Assembly (NCBI RefSeq): GCF_900113245.1
Contig: NZ_FOOQ01000001.1
Span: 372,001 to 436,000 of the forward strand
Length of the DNA stretch: 64,000 nucleotides
Reading direction: 5' to 3'
Source: Halopelagius inordinatus
GTDB lineage: Archaea; Halobacteriota; Halobacteria; Halobacteriales; Haloferacaceae
Under the pieces are notes generated by a model. That model did no database searches. It was not told where the DNA came from and worked only from the letters and a program-made list of their open reading frames with translations. This document shows positions 34,601 through 42,686 of the stretch, piece after piece; position 1 is the stretch's first letter, and each line of letters opens with the position of its first letter. A program made the position numbers and the translations under genes.

Positions 34601-34750
34601 GCGGTATCGTAGGGCTCAGACGCAGTCGAATGTTGCGCCCGTTCTGAAGGCGGCGCTCTCTCGCTCAGTTCACGGCGCGAATCCACCGCATCTACGGGCT
34701 GTTACAGGCCACGTAACTGCAAGAGACAGATCGTATCGCGGTCGAGAAAA

Positions 34751-35167
34751 TCAGTCTCTCAACCATCTCGGTGCGCTCGTTATCTCTTGTGGAGAGTTGT
34801 AATGGAGCTGTTTCAGACACTCCGTGATGAACCCGACAATATTTCGACCCGCTTCCGGTTCGAGGGTGATCACCGTCCCGATTTCGTCCCCCTGCGTGAA
34901 GTGGAACAGAATCGCGTCGTCGTAAAAGCTCACCGTACAGTGTTTGTTTCCGAGGTCGAACGGCTCTTTGACGGTTTGATCGTGGTTCTCCTGTCGGTAA
35001 TGCGCGACCAACTCGCTCATCTTCTCGGGCGGATACAGAGCGTCTACGTCGTCTCGCATGTAGAGCGAGACGTACTCGTCTCCGGAGTAGTGAATCGCAC
35101 CGCGAAGATGTTCGCCCGCTTGTTCTTCGAGAAAATCCACCAGACGGTTCGCAGATTCTCGTGGCAT
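34751..35167 (-). CDS. Haloarchaeal protein of unknown function (DUF7522-like)
   Basis: The 138-residue protein starts with ATG and has an alpha/beta pattern without membrane segments or signal peptide. Segments such as GDEYVSLYMRDDVDALYPPEKMSELVAHYR, and HFTQGDEIGTVITLEPEAGRNIVGFI near the C-terminus, recall a small family found in haloarchaea (DUF7522, from memory). Codon use is less GC-rich than its neighbours. No partner genes give a hint of function. Confidence 0.7.
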   Translation of the reverse strand: MPRESANRLVDFLEEQAGEHLRGAIHYSGDEYVSLYMRDDVDALYPPEKMSELVAHYRQENHDQTVKEPFDLGNKHCTVSFYDDAILFHFTQGDEIGTVITLEPEAGRNIVGFITECLKQLHYNSPQEITSAPRWLRD

Positions 35168-35286
35168 AGCGTCCTAATCGCCGTCAGAGAATATCACTCT
35201 TCAGAAATCGAATCCCCGTAAGAGGGTGTTCGCACCCACCTACCGGCCGTTCCGTCGCGAGCGAACCGAACGAACGATTGCGCGTG

Positions 35287-35937
35287 TTACCAGACCGACC
35301 ACGCGGTGGACGTCTGGTCGCGACCGTACAGTCGGTTCACGTCTTTCGCGTACACCATGTCGCCGGTGTGGTCGAGTTTCCCGTGGCGGTACTCGGGCGC
35401 GTCCTCGCGGACGTGGAGAGCCTTGACGGTGAACTCCTCGTCGCCGAACTTCTCGGTGTCGCCGACGACGAACTCGTAGTCGCCGGGGACGTGAATCTTG
35501 AAACTCCGCGTCTCGTCGTGTTTGCCGTCCTTCGGGTTGACGGTGACGTTGACGGAGACGTTGTCGACGGCGCGGGTCCAGATGGTCGTCACGTCCTCGA
35601 CTGTCGCGGACTCTTTCCGCTGTTCGGGGCCGACTTCGAGGCCGGTGATGCGGACGAGCATGATGGCCTCTTCGGTGTCCACGATGAACTCCTCGCCGAC
35701 GGCTATCGTCTCCTCTGCGGGGGCGTCCGCGGTGGTCTTGAACGACTCTTGGTCCTGCGAGACGATGACGTCCCGTTGGACCTCTCTTTCCTCTTCGATT
35801 CGGACTTTGTGGACGTGGCTGCACTCCGTACAGCGAACGGTGGCGTGGCCGCCCGGCTTCAACACCTCGTGGACGGTCGGTTCCTCGGGCGAACAGGATG
35901 GACACGCGACTGCGACGCGGTCCTGTGGCGTACTCAT
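35287..35937 (-). CDS. HVO_0476 family zinc-finger protein
   Basis: Reading from the ATG at 35937 (MSTPQDRVAVACPSCS) gives 216 residues. A zinc finger of the form CPSC...CTEC lies in the first 45 residues. A conserved beta-rich domain follows (EEEREVQRDVIVSQDQESFKT...VKALHVRED...YAKDVNRLYGR). The family is named after Haloferax volcanii HVO_0476 and is conserved in archaea, function unknown. Its position beside the aminopeptidase and gapII matches the Haloferax order. Confidence 0.85.
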   Translation of the reverse strand: MSTPQDRVAVACPSCSPEEPTVHEVLKPGGHATVRCTECSHVHKVRIEEEREVQRDVIVSQDQESFKTTADAPAEETIAVGEEFIVDTEEAIMLVRITGLEVGPEQRKESATVEDVTTIWTRAVDNVSVNVTVNPKDGKHDETRSFKIHVPGDYEFVVGDTEKFGDEEFTVKALHVREDAPEYRHGKLDHTGDMVYAKDVNRLYGRDQTSTAWSVW

Positions 35938-35996
35938 ACACCCGTCTAACCGACCGCGCCGTAAAAAGTCGCCCTTCCGCCACCGGGCGCGTGACA

Positions 35997-36105
35997 CCGC
36001 CCCGTGGGTCGCGGTGACGCGACGGCGGGGCGGGTTCTCGGACGAGGTGGCTACGCCTGCGGCAGGTCTGGGACCTCTCCCGACTCACGGGCTTCGCCCG
36101 TTCGT
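35997..36105 (-). repeat. Cluster of hairpins between aminopeptidase and HVO_0476-like genes
   Basis: A nested hairpin CCGCCCCG...CGGGGCGG encloses GTCGCG-GTGA-CGCGAC (35997-36033). Further stems are CCTGC-GG-CAGG (about 36055-36065) and ACGGGC-TTC-GCCCGT (about 36087-36101). Part may be the terminator of the aminopeptidase gene. The double-stem layout recalls the mini-elements elsewhere in the window. Confidence 0.55.
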
Positions 36106-37056
36106 CTATCGGGGAAGCTCCACTTCCTCGCCGTCGGCGTACACGGTCGGGTCTCTGATGATACCGTCCAGATGCAGAGGCGCGTCCGTGTCGCCGCCGA
36201 TGCCCGCGTCGTCGCCGATGGCGACGTGGACGGTACCCGCCGCCTTCTCGTCTAAGAGGACAGAGCCCACGAGGTCGGTCACGCCGACGTTCGTCCCGAT
36301 GCCGAGTTCCGCGAGGTTGTACGCGTCCCGGCCGACGTCCTCCGCGCCCGCCTCGACCTGTTCGCGCACGCCGTCGTCCGAGATGTCGGTCACGTAGCCG
36401 TCCTCTACCTCGAAGCGGAGTTCCTCGCCGTCGTCGAGGAGTCCGTGCGGCATCATCGTCCCGTCCACCACGTACGTGCCGTTTGCGCTCTCCGGGCTGA
36501 CGAACACCTCGCCCGCGGGGAGGTTCGAGAATCCGCCCGCGTCGTGGACGATGCCGGTGTCCGAGAGCCAGTCCCTGTCGCCGGGTTCGAAGACGATATC
36601 GGTGCCTCGGTTCGTGGTGACGCGAACCTCCGTCGCGTCGTTGACCTGCTCTAACACCGAAAGCGAGTGCGAGGCGATGGACTGGTAGTCGGCGTCGAGT
36701 CCGGTCAGAAACACCTCTTCCGTGATGCCCGGAAGCGTCGCGCCGCGCGCACCCGCATCGCAGGCGTCGCCGCGGGCGCGAGTGTGACTGAGGCTCTTCG
36801 TCGTCGGCGCGAGAAAGACGTCCGCTTCGGCCATCGCGGCGGCGACGGGCGCGGGCGGTTCCTCGCCGTGTTGGGTCCCCGGCGGGTACCGGAGCAACGT
36901 CGCGTCCTCCGTCACCGACCGCGCCGCCTCGTAGAGTGCGTCCCCGATGGGGAGTCGTTCGTCGTCGGTGACGACGACGCAGGACTCCTCGCCGTCGAGT
37001 GCCATACACTGACGCACCGCCGTCTCCGCGGCGGCCCGCATCTCGTTGTCGCTCAT
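36106..37056 (-). CDS. Aminopeptidase (M29-type metallopeptidase)
   Basis: A 316-residue protein of the archaeal leucyl-aminopeptidase/M29 group. Its C-terminal half contains the metal-site residues in FSNLPAGEVFVSPESANGTYVVDGTM, NLAELGIGTNVGVTDLVGSVLLDEKAAGTVHVAIGDD and LHLDGIIRDPTVY. It releases N-terminal amino acids using two metal ions. The ATG at 37056 is chosen because MSDNEMRAAAETAVRQCM begins the conserved domain. Upstream codons to 37233 lie in the gapII promoter region. It diverges from gapII. Confidence 0.88.
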   Translation of the reverse strand: MSDNEMRAAAETAVRQCMALDGEESCVVVTDDERLPIGDALYEAARSVTEDATLLRYPPGTQHGEEPPAPVAAAMAEADVFLAPTTKSLSHTRARGDACDAGARGATLPGITEEVFLTGLDADYQSIASHSLSVLEQVNDATEVRVTTNRGTDIVFEPGDRDWLSDTGIVHDAGGFSNLPAGEVFVSPESANGTYVVDGTMMPHGLLDDGEELRFEVEDGYVTDISDDGVREQVEAGAEDVGRDAYNLAELGIGTNVGVTDLVGSVLLDEKAAGTVHVAIGDDAGIGGDTDAPLHLDGIIRDPTVYADGEEVELPR

Positions 37057-37247
37057 AGCTCTCGTTTGCACCGCCCGCGAGGTTAGGCGTTCCCATCGCC
37101 GCCCGGTCGGTCGGAACGGACGACTGTATGATAGTCCTGAATACTTACTCGTGGTCGCGAAAATCGGCCTCGTTACTCGCGCCGGAGTTAATTTCTCCTC
37201 CGTATGCGCCGAAATAACTATTGCTCTCCCCAATCGAGTCAGTCGTA

Positions 37248-38324
37248 ATGATAGAAGTCGGAGTCAACGGCTACGGAACTATCGGCAAGCGCGTCGCTGA
37301 CGCGGTCGATTCTCAGCCCGACATGGAACTCGTCGGCGTGGCGAAGACCAAGCCGAACTTCGAGGCCCACACCGCCGTCGAGCGCGGATACGACATGTAC
37401 GCCGCCATCCCCGAACGCGCCCCGTTGTTCTCGGAGGACGGCATCGAAATCGCCGGTGTCGTGGACGAACTCGTCGCCGCCGCGGACGTAGTCGTCGACT
37501 GCACGCCCTCCGGTATCGGCGCGGAGAACAAATCGCTGTACGAATCGCACGACACGCCCGCCATCTTCCAAGGCGGCGAGTCGGCGGACATCGCAGACGT
37601 GAGCTTCAACGCTCGCGCGAACTTCGACGAAGCGGTCGGCGCGAGATACACCCGCGTCGTCTCCTGTAACACGACAGGCCTCTCGCGCATCGTCGCGCCC
37701 CTCCAAGAGGAGTACGGCGTCGAGAAGGTGCGCGCGACGCTGGTCCGCCGCGGAGGCGACCCGGCGCAGAACTCCCGCGGTCCGATAAACGACATCCTCC
37801 CGAACCCGATAGGGATTCCGAGCCACCACGGCCCCGACGTGCAGACTATCTTCCCGGACCTCTCTATCGACACGCTCGGACTCAAGGTACCGGCGACGCT
37901 GATGCACGTCCACAGCCTCAACGTCACCCTCGAATCCGACGTGACCGCCGCGCACGTCCGGCAACTCCTCGAAGACGAGAATCGCGTCTACGTCATCCCC
38001 GAGGGCCTCGGCATCGACGGCGCGGGGAAACTGAAGGACTTCGCACTCGACGCGGGCCGCCCGCGCGGCGACCTCTGGGAGAACTGCGTCTGGGGCGAGT
38101 CCATCGCCGTCGAAGGTCGCGACATGTACCTGTTTCAAGCCATCCACCAGGAGTCGGACGTCATCCCCGAAAACGTGGACGCCATCCGCGCGATGCTCGA
38201 CGTGGCGGACAAAAGAGAGAGCATGCGCCGGACCGACAAACACGTCGGCATCGGCGTTCCGAGCGACCCCTCGGGGGCCGGCCGCGAGGACGACCAAGTG
38301 GAGGCGGAACCGGCCGACGACTGA
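37248..38324 (+). CDS. gapII: Type II glyceraldehyde-3-phosphate dehydrogenase (archaeal)
   Basis: The 358-residue enzyme belongs to the archaeal type II GAPDH class. It has the nucleotide-binding start [20 protein letters not shown] and the catalytic Cys140 in [11 protein letters not shown], followed by [19 protein letters not shown]. In Haloferax volcanii the type II enzyme serves gluconeogenesis while the type I enzyme serves glycolysis. Both are in this window, separated by pgk, in the same order as in that species. The ATG at 37248 is chosen because the conserved fold starts there. Confidence 0.94.
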   Translation: MIEVGVNGYGTIGKRVADAVDSQPDMELVGVAKTKPNFEAHTAVERGYDMYAAIPERAPLFSEDGIEIAGVVDELVAAADVVVDCTPSGIGAENKSLYESHDTPAIFQGGESADIADVSFNARANFDEAVGARYTRVVSCNTTGLSRIVAPLQEEYGVEKVRATLVRRGGDPAQNSRGPINDILPNPIGIPSHHGPDVQTIFPDLSIDTLGLKVPATLMHVHSLNVTLESDVTAAHVRQLLEDENRVYVIPEGLGIDGAGKLKDFALDAGRPRGDLWENCVWGESIAVEGRDMYLFQAIHQESDVIPENVDAIRAMLDVADKRESMRRTDKHVGIGVPSDPSGAGREDDQVEAEPADD

Positions 38325-38354
38325 CCGACGAGCCGTTTTCGTTTCGCCGTCGGG

Positions 38355-38645
38355 ATGGTTGTCGGCATCCTCTACGTCGCCGACATCCAAGACGTCCGCG
38401 TCAGTAACCCCATCTTCGGCGTCGCCGAACTCCGTTCGGCGGCCCGCCAGACGTAGTCTGGCGACGTCGTTCCCCGTCGACTCGTCGGCGTGTTGGGGGT
38501 CTCGTTCGTCACCGCGGCGGCGCTTATGACCGGGTTGGGGCGCGTCGAGTGGGCGACGCCGGGACTCGCGATAGCGGACGTCGTCGTCGCGTTCGTCCCG
38601 ATGAGCATCGGTGCGGCACTCGGCGACATCCTCCCCGGGACCTGA
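38355..38645 (+). pseudogene. Small membrane-protein gene broken by a 48-nt element carrying TAG
   Basis: From the ATG at 38355 the frame reads MVVGILYVADIQDVRVSNPIFG, enters the element at 38421, and hits TAG at 38454-38456. After the TAG the same frame continues to a TGA at 38643-38645 with membrane-like sequence (VGVLGVSFVTAAALMTG, AIADVVVAFVPMSIGAALGD). Deleting the 48 nt would give one continuous frame of 80 residues with NPIFG joined to VPRRLVGVLGV. The gene is therefore probably inactivated by the element. The host family is not recognised. An alternative is that only the downstream part is translated from an internal start. Confidence 0.7.
38421..38468 (+). repeat. 48-nt double-hairpin element, copy B (with in-frame TAG)
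   Basis: Hairpin 1 is CGCCGAAC-TCC-GTTCGGCG and hairpin 2 is CGCCAGAC-GTA-GTCTGGCG. In the frame of the host gene it reads VAELRSAARQT-stop-SGDV, aligning without gaps to copies A and C. The stop arises in the loop of hairpin 2, the most variable triplet of the family (GTG in A, CAG in C). Confidence 0.8.
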
Positions 38646-38652
38646 CTCTGTT

Positions 38653-39141
38653 CTACACCTCGTGGAACGTCAGGTCGTCCGCGTCGGTGTCCAGCGTGGC
38701 GACGTGGTACGCGTCGTCGGCCCCCGGAATCGGGAGGCCGCCGGGGTTGACGTGGACCGTCCCCTCTCGCTCTTTTTCGACCCGTTCGTGGGTGTGGCCG
38801 CGGAACACGTAGTCGTACGCGTCGCGTTCGAGTAACCCCTCGACTAACGCCTCGTTCGTCCCGTGGTAGACGGCGACGTCGGTCCCCCCGAACGAGAGTT
38901 CCGCCGCCTCCCCGTGGTAGGTGCCGAACGACGAGACGGCGTTCTGGAGGCTCCACTCGCCGTCGTTGTTGCCGCGGACGGCGTGGAAGTCGAAGTCGGC
39001 GTCGAAGACGCTCGCGGTGAACGGCGAGACGATGTCGCCGCAGTGAATCACGGCGTCAACGCCGTCTCCCTCGAACAGTTCGACCGCGCCGCGCGCGAGG
39101 TCCAAGTTGTCGTGCGTGTCGGAGCAGATGCCGAGTCTCAT
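38653..39141 (-). CDS. YfcE-type metallophosphoesterase
   Basis: The 162-residue phosphodiesterase has the calcineurin-like metal motifs in order: SDTHDN (7-12), HCGDIV (33-38), RGNND (56-60), and GHTHE with a late HVNPG. The short YfcE/MJ0936 type hydrolyses phosphodiesters in vitro; its physiological substrate is unknown. On the minus strand CTAAATTTG lies about 25-30 bp before the ATG and may be its TATA box. It converges on the broken gene at 38.4 kb. Confidence 0.9.
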   Translation of the reverse strand: MRLGICSDTHDNLDLARGAVELFEGDGVDAVIHCGDIVSPFTASVFDADFDFHAVRGNNDGEWSLQNAVSSFGTYHGEAAELSFGGTDVAVYHGTNEALVEGLLERDAYDYVFRGHTHERVEKEREGTVHVNPGGLPIPGADDAYHVATLDTDADDLTFHEV

Positions 39142-39212
39142 ATCCGTGCTTCGGCGGCTTCACGTATCAAATTTAGCGGACACTTATGTGATGGGAACTC
39201 ACTGTCGGCACT

Positions 39213-39251
39213 ATGTCCCTCTCGGACGGCAACACGGAGGTACGTCCGTGA
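39213..39251 (+). CDS. Possible 12-residue leader ORF overlapping the next gene
   Basis: ATG at 39213 opens MSLSDGNTEVRP and stops at TGA 39249-39251, overlapping the next GTG as GTGA. A CACTTATGTG element at 39181-39190 is about 30 bp upstream, right for a leaderless start at 39213. GGAGGT at 39236-39241 sits 6 nt before the second start. Confidence 0.45.
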   Translation: MSLSDGNTEVRP

Positions 39252-39526
39252 CCGACGACGGTGGCACCGACACCCCGACGAACCCGTCGAAGTCCAGTAT
39301 CCTCGTGGTCGCGAGCGGTGACCGCGGAAGCGTCTTCTTCGGTGCCGTCCTCGTCGGAATCTCGTCGTTCAGCGCGATTCAGACGCTCGCGGTCAGGGCC
39401 TCGGGGAACTTTCCGCCCGGCGACGCTCTGGGCGCACTCTTCACGCTCGCAGTTTTCGCGTTCGGCACGACGCTGTTGCTCGACGGGGCCGCCGGAGTAT
39501 TCGCCGAAAAGAGCGCGTCCGCGTAG
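39248..39526 (+). CDS. Small haloarchaeal membrane protein
   Basis: Reading from the GTG at 39248 gives 92 residues: a polar N-terminus (VTDDGGTDTPTNPSKSS), a helix at about 27-50 and a second at about 62-84, ending VFAEKSASA. The GTG is supported by GGAGGT 6 nt upstream and the 4-nt overlap with a small ORF. An ATG at 39191 in the same frame would add a His/Cys-rich leader that looks non-coding. No function is recognised. It converges on pgk. Confidence 0.65.
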   Translation: MTDDGGTDTPTNPSKSSILVVASGDRGSVFFGAVLVGISSFSAIQTLAVRASGNFPPGDALGALFTLAVFAFGTTLLLDGAAGVFAEKSASA

Positions 39527-39535
39527 TCCCGTCTC

Positions 39536-40747
39536 TCAGTCCCGCGAGAGCACTTCGACGCCGACGAGGGGTTCGCCCGTCAGCGCGCGGATGTACGCCC
39601 CGCCCGCGATGGAGACGTGGCCGAAGTCGTCCTCGCTCATGCCGTACATCTCGATGGCGCGGGAGGTGTCGCCGCCGCCGACGACGGAGAAACAGTCAGT
39701 CTCGGCGATGGCTTCGAGGACGCCCACGGTGCCCTTCGAGAAGCGTTCGTCCTCGAACAGGCCGAGCGCACCCTTCACGAAGACGGCCTCGGAGTCGCGG
39801 ATGACCGAGTCGTACTCCGAGACGGTGTCGGACCCGACGTCGAGGTAGCCGCGGTCTTTCTCGTCGATGTCGGAGACGGCTATCTCGGCGCGTTCGTCGT
39901 CCTCGCCCTCGTACGCGAGGTCGGAGGCGAGCGTTATCTGGTCGCCGCGGTCGTCTAAGAGCGACTCGATGGTCCCGTGGTTCGCCTCCCACTGGTCGTC
40001 GAAGAGGTCCATCCCCGCCACGTCGAAGCCCACGTCGTGGCCCGCGGCGCGGAGGAACAGTTCGCCCGCGATACCGCCCAGAAGGAACCTATCGACGGTG
40101 TCGCCGAGGTTGTTCATCACGTCGATGACGTCCGTCGCCTTCGTCCCGCCGACGACCATCGTCACCCGCCCGTCGAACTCGCGGGAGGCGATGGCGGTGT
40201 TGGCCTCGTACTCCGTCTCCATCACCCGACCGGCGTAGGCGGGGAGTTCGAGGGGGAAGCCGACCAGAGAGGCGTGCGACCGGTGGGCCGCGGAGTACGC
40301 GTCGTTGACGTACGCGTCGAAAAGCGGCGCGAGCGTCCCGACGAACTCCGTCTCCGCTTTCGCCTCCGGCGACTCCTCGGGCAGTTCGTCGTCGGTCATC
40401 CGCGTGTTCTCCAACAGAAGCGCCTCGCCCTCCTCGAGCGACTCTATGGCTTCGACCGCGGACTCGCCGTACGTGGAGTCGACGAAGCCGACGTCGCGGC
40501 CGACGTGTTCGGCGAGGATATCCGCGTGCTGTTCGAGGGAGACGAAGTCGTCGTCGCCGGGGCGGCCCTGGTGGGCCATCAGGACGACGCGGTGGCCCGC
40601 CTCCATCAGTTCTCGGACCGTCGTCGCGTGACGGTCGAAACGGCGATTGTCCTGCACTCGTCCGTCTTCGACCGGGGAGTTCAGGTCGAGGCGAACGAGG
40701 ACTCGCTGTCCGGATTCGAGGTCGTCGAGCGTCTTGAACGTGGACAT
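39536..40747 (-). CDS. pgk: Phosphoglycerate kinase
   Basis: The 403-residue protein interconverts 1,3-bisphosphoglycerate and 3-phosphoglycerate with ADP/ATP. The substrate motif VLVRLDLNSPVEDGRVQDNRR (about 15-35) and MAHQGRPG are present. The C-terminal GGGDTSRAIEMYGM nucleotide region (about 360-373) is intact. It lies next to gapI on the same strand (130-bp gap) and near gapII, giving a GAPDH-PGK module for the lower sugar pathway. Confidence 0.95.
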   Translation of the reverse strand: MSTFKTLDDLESGQRVLVRLDLNSPVEDGRVQDNRRFDRHATTVRELMEAGHRVVLMAHQGRPGDDDFVSLEQHADILAEHVGRDVGFVDSTYGESAVEAIESLEEGEALLLENTRMTDDELPEESPEAKAETEFVGTLAPLFDAYVNDAYSAAHRSHASLVGFPLELPAYAGRVMETEYEANTAIASREFDGRVTMVVGGTKATDVIDVMNNLGDTVDRFLLGGIAGELFLRAAGHDVGFDVAGMDLFDDQWEANHGTIESLLDDRGDQITLASDLAYEGEDDERAEIAVSDIDEKDRGYLDVGSDTVSEYDSVIRDSEAVFVKGALGLFEDERFSKGTVGVLEAIAETDCFSVVGGGDTSRAIEMYGMSEDDFGHVSIAGGAYIRALTGEPLVGVEVLSRD

Positions 40748-40876
40748 CTGTCTAGTGAGTTGGATATCGAAGAGCGGCTACTTCATACTCTCGTCTGCAC
40801 GCTGAACGTCGGTCGGTCGCACGCCGTCGTGCGGTCCGATGAGTGAATCGGCGCAGACGAGGGTGCGGGAGTCGCC

Positions 40877-41929
40877 TCAGTCGTTCGTGACGTAGTCCGC
40901 GACGTCGAGCATCCGGTTCGCGAAGCCGAACTCGTTGTCGTACCACGTCAGGACCTTGTAGAGGCCGCCGTCGTTGACCGAATCCGTCGACTGGAGGTCG
41001 ACCGTAGAGGAGAACGGCAGGCCGACGATGTCCGAGGAGACGACTTCGTCGTCCGTGTAGCCGAGAACGCCCGCGAGGGGGCCCGAGTCGGCGGCGTCGC
41101 GGAAGGCCTGGTTGACCTCTTCGACCGACGGCGACGCGTCGAGCGAGAAGGTAAAGTCCGTGATAGAGCCGTTCGGGACCGGAACGCGCACCGCCATCCC
41201 GTCGAGTTTGCCGTCGAGTTGGGGCAGAATCTCGGTGGTGGCCTGCGCCGCGCCCGTCGAGGTGGGGACGATGTTCTCCGCGGCCGCGCGGCCGCGGCGT
41301 TTCTTGGCCTTCGGGCCGTCGATGAGGTTCTGGCTGCCGGTGTAGGCGTGAATCGTCGTCAGGAGACCGTTCTCGATGCCGAACTCGTCGTCGAGAACCT
41401 TCGCGACCGGAGAGATGGAGTTCGTGGTACAGGAGGCGTTCGAGACGATGTCCTCGCCGTCGTACTCGTCGTGGTTGACGCCGTAGACGATCTGTTTGAC
41501 GGGTTCGTCACCTTTCGGCGGCGCGGAGATCGCGACCTTGTCCGCTCCGGCGTCGAGGTGCGCGGAGGCGTCCTCCTTCGTCCGGAAGATGCCCGTACAT
41601 TCGAGAGCGACGTCCACGTCGAGTTCGTCCCACGGGAGTTCGGCGGGACTCTGGACGTTGAACACCGGGACGGACGATTCGCCCGCGACGAGTTTCTCGC
41701 CGTCGAGAGACACCTCGTCGAGGCGGCCGTGAACGGTGTCGTACTTCGCGAGGTACTCCATATCCTCGAACGCCATCACGTCGTTGATACCGACGAGTTC
41801 CACGTTCGGGTGGTCCATCACCGCGCGGAACACGTTGCGACCGATGCGACCGAAGCCGTTCAGTCCGACTCGCACGACGTCCGACTCGTCCACGTCGGTC
41901 CCCGCGCCGAGATACGACTTTTCACTCAT
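40877..41929 (-). CDS. gapI: Type I glyceraldehyde-3-phosphate dehydrogenase
   Basis: A 350-residue bacterial-like type I GAPDH. It has the NAD motif VGLNGFGRIGRNVFRAV (about 21-37), catalytic Cys167 in SNASCTTN, and WYDNEFGFANRM near the end. The ATG at 41929 gives a short N-terminal extension (MSEKSYLGAGTDVDESD) before the fold; longer frames to 42109 are not conserved. In Haloferax the type I enzyme is glycolytic and induced on sugars. Having both types around pgk suggests separate control of the two directions. Confidence 0.95.
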   Translation of the reverse strand: MSEKSYLGAGTDVDESDVVRVGLNGFGRIGRNVFRAVMDHPNVELVGINDVMAFEDMEYLAKYDTVHGRLDEVSLDGEKLVAGESSVPVFNVQSPAELPWDELDVDVALECTGIFRTKEDASAHLDAGADKVAISAPPKGDEPVKQIVYGVNHDEYDGEDIVSNASCTTNSISPVAKVLDDEFGIENGLLTTIHAYTGSQNLIDGPKAKKRRGRAAAENIVPTSTGAAQATTEILPQLDGKLDGMAVRVPVPNGSITDFTFSLDASPSVEEVNQAFRDAADSGPLAGVLGYTDDEVVSSDIVGLPFSSTVDLQSTDSVNDGGLYKVLTWYDNEFGFANRMLDVADYVTND

Positions 41930-42273
41930 GTTCGAGTAGTGGTGGTGCGGATACTTGAAACCCTGTGTAACGATTTCACCCCCGAACGTCCGAATTATCG
42001 CTTCTCGTGGAGGTTCTACCGCAACTGCGTCAAACGATGATGGAGAATTCGACGCTCGCGGAGGCCGAACGACGCTCGAACTCGACCGTGACTGTTCGTG
42101 TCCGATCACATTCGGTCACGGCATCAGTCACAACTGAACAACGCACCGGCCCGCACGGGAGAGTCGCCGTTCGTCTCGCGACCGGTGTCGCGGCGGTTCT
42201 CGCCGGGAGGTTCGGTCGGTCTCTCGTAACGGGGGAGAAGGCTTTTGAGCTAAAACGCCCAATGGACCGATGC
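41930..42273. other. Divergent promoter region between gapI and hsp20
   Basis: This 344-bp region must hold both promoters. GGCTTTTGAGC (about 42239-42249) lies some 25 bp before the Hsp20 start and may be its TATA element. No conserved open frame or repeat was found in the rest. Confidence 0.55.
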
Positions 42274-42636
42274 ATGAGAGATGAACGCGACGATCCGTTC
42301 GACAATATCTTCGACGAGATCGAACGGATGATGAACGAGATGACCGGTGGTGACTCCACCGGGTTCGCCTCGGAGACCCACGTCGACGTCTTCGACGAGG
42401 GCGAGGCTATCCGACTCGTCGCGGACCTACCGGGCGTAGAGAAGGACGCTGTCGATCTGAAGTGCGACGGCGAGATGCTCACTATCAGCGCTGCGAGCGA
42501 CCGCCGCGAGTTCGACGAACGGATTCGACTCCCGGTCCGAGTGGACGAACACTCCGCGAACGCGTCCTTCAACAACGGCGTCCTCCAAGTGACGTTCCAG
42601 AAGACCGAAGACTCCGCGCCCATCGACGTCGAGTAA
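42274..42636 (+). CDS. hsp20B: Hsp20/alpha-crystallin family small heat-shock protein, short
   Basis: The 120-residue protein has a short N-terminal arm (MRDERDDPFDNIFDEIERMMNEM). The alpha-crystallin domain (about 38-115) includes EAIRLVADLPGVEKDAVDLKC and the closing ANASFNNGVLQVTFQK motif. It ends in IDVE, like the first Hsp20 at 6.7 kb, and shares the ADLPGVEK block with it. The ATG at 42274 is used; an ATG 12 bp upstream is also possible. It diverges from gapI. Confidence 0.92.
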   Translation: MRDERDDPFDNIFDEIERMMNEMTGGDSTGFASETHVDVFDEGEAIRLVADLPGVEKDAVDLKCDGEMLTISAASDRREFDERIRLPVRVDEHSANASFNNGVLQVTFQKTEDSAPIDVE

Positions 42637-42686
42637 CCGACGCCGTTCGAGGCGTCTTCCCGTTCGATTCTTCTTCCCCTCACCCG

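Noticed and set aside
38454-38456. TAG read as pyrrolysine or suppressed stop
   Set aside because: No Pyl system is expected in haloarchaea and the TAG lies in the loop of an inserted element, so disruption is simpler.
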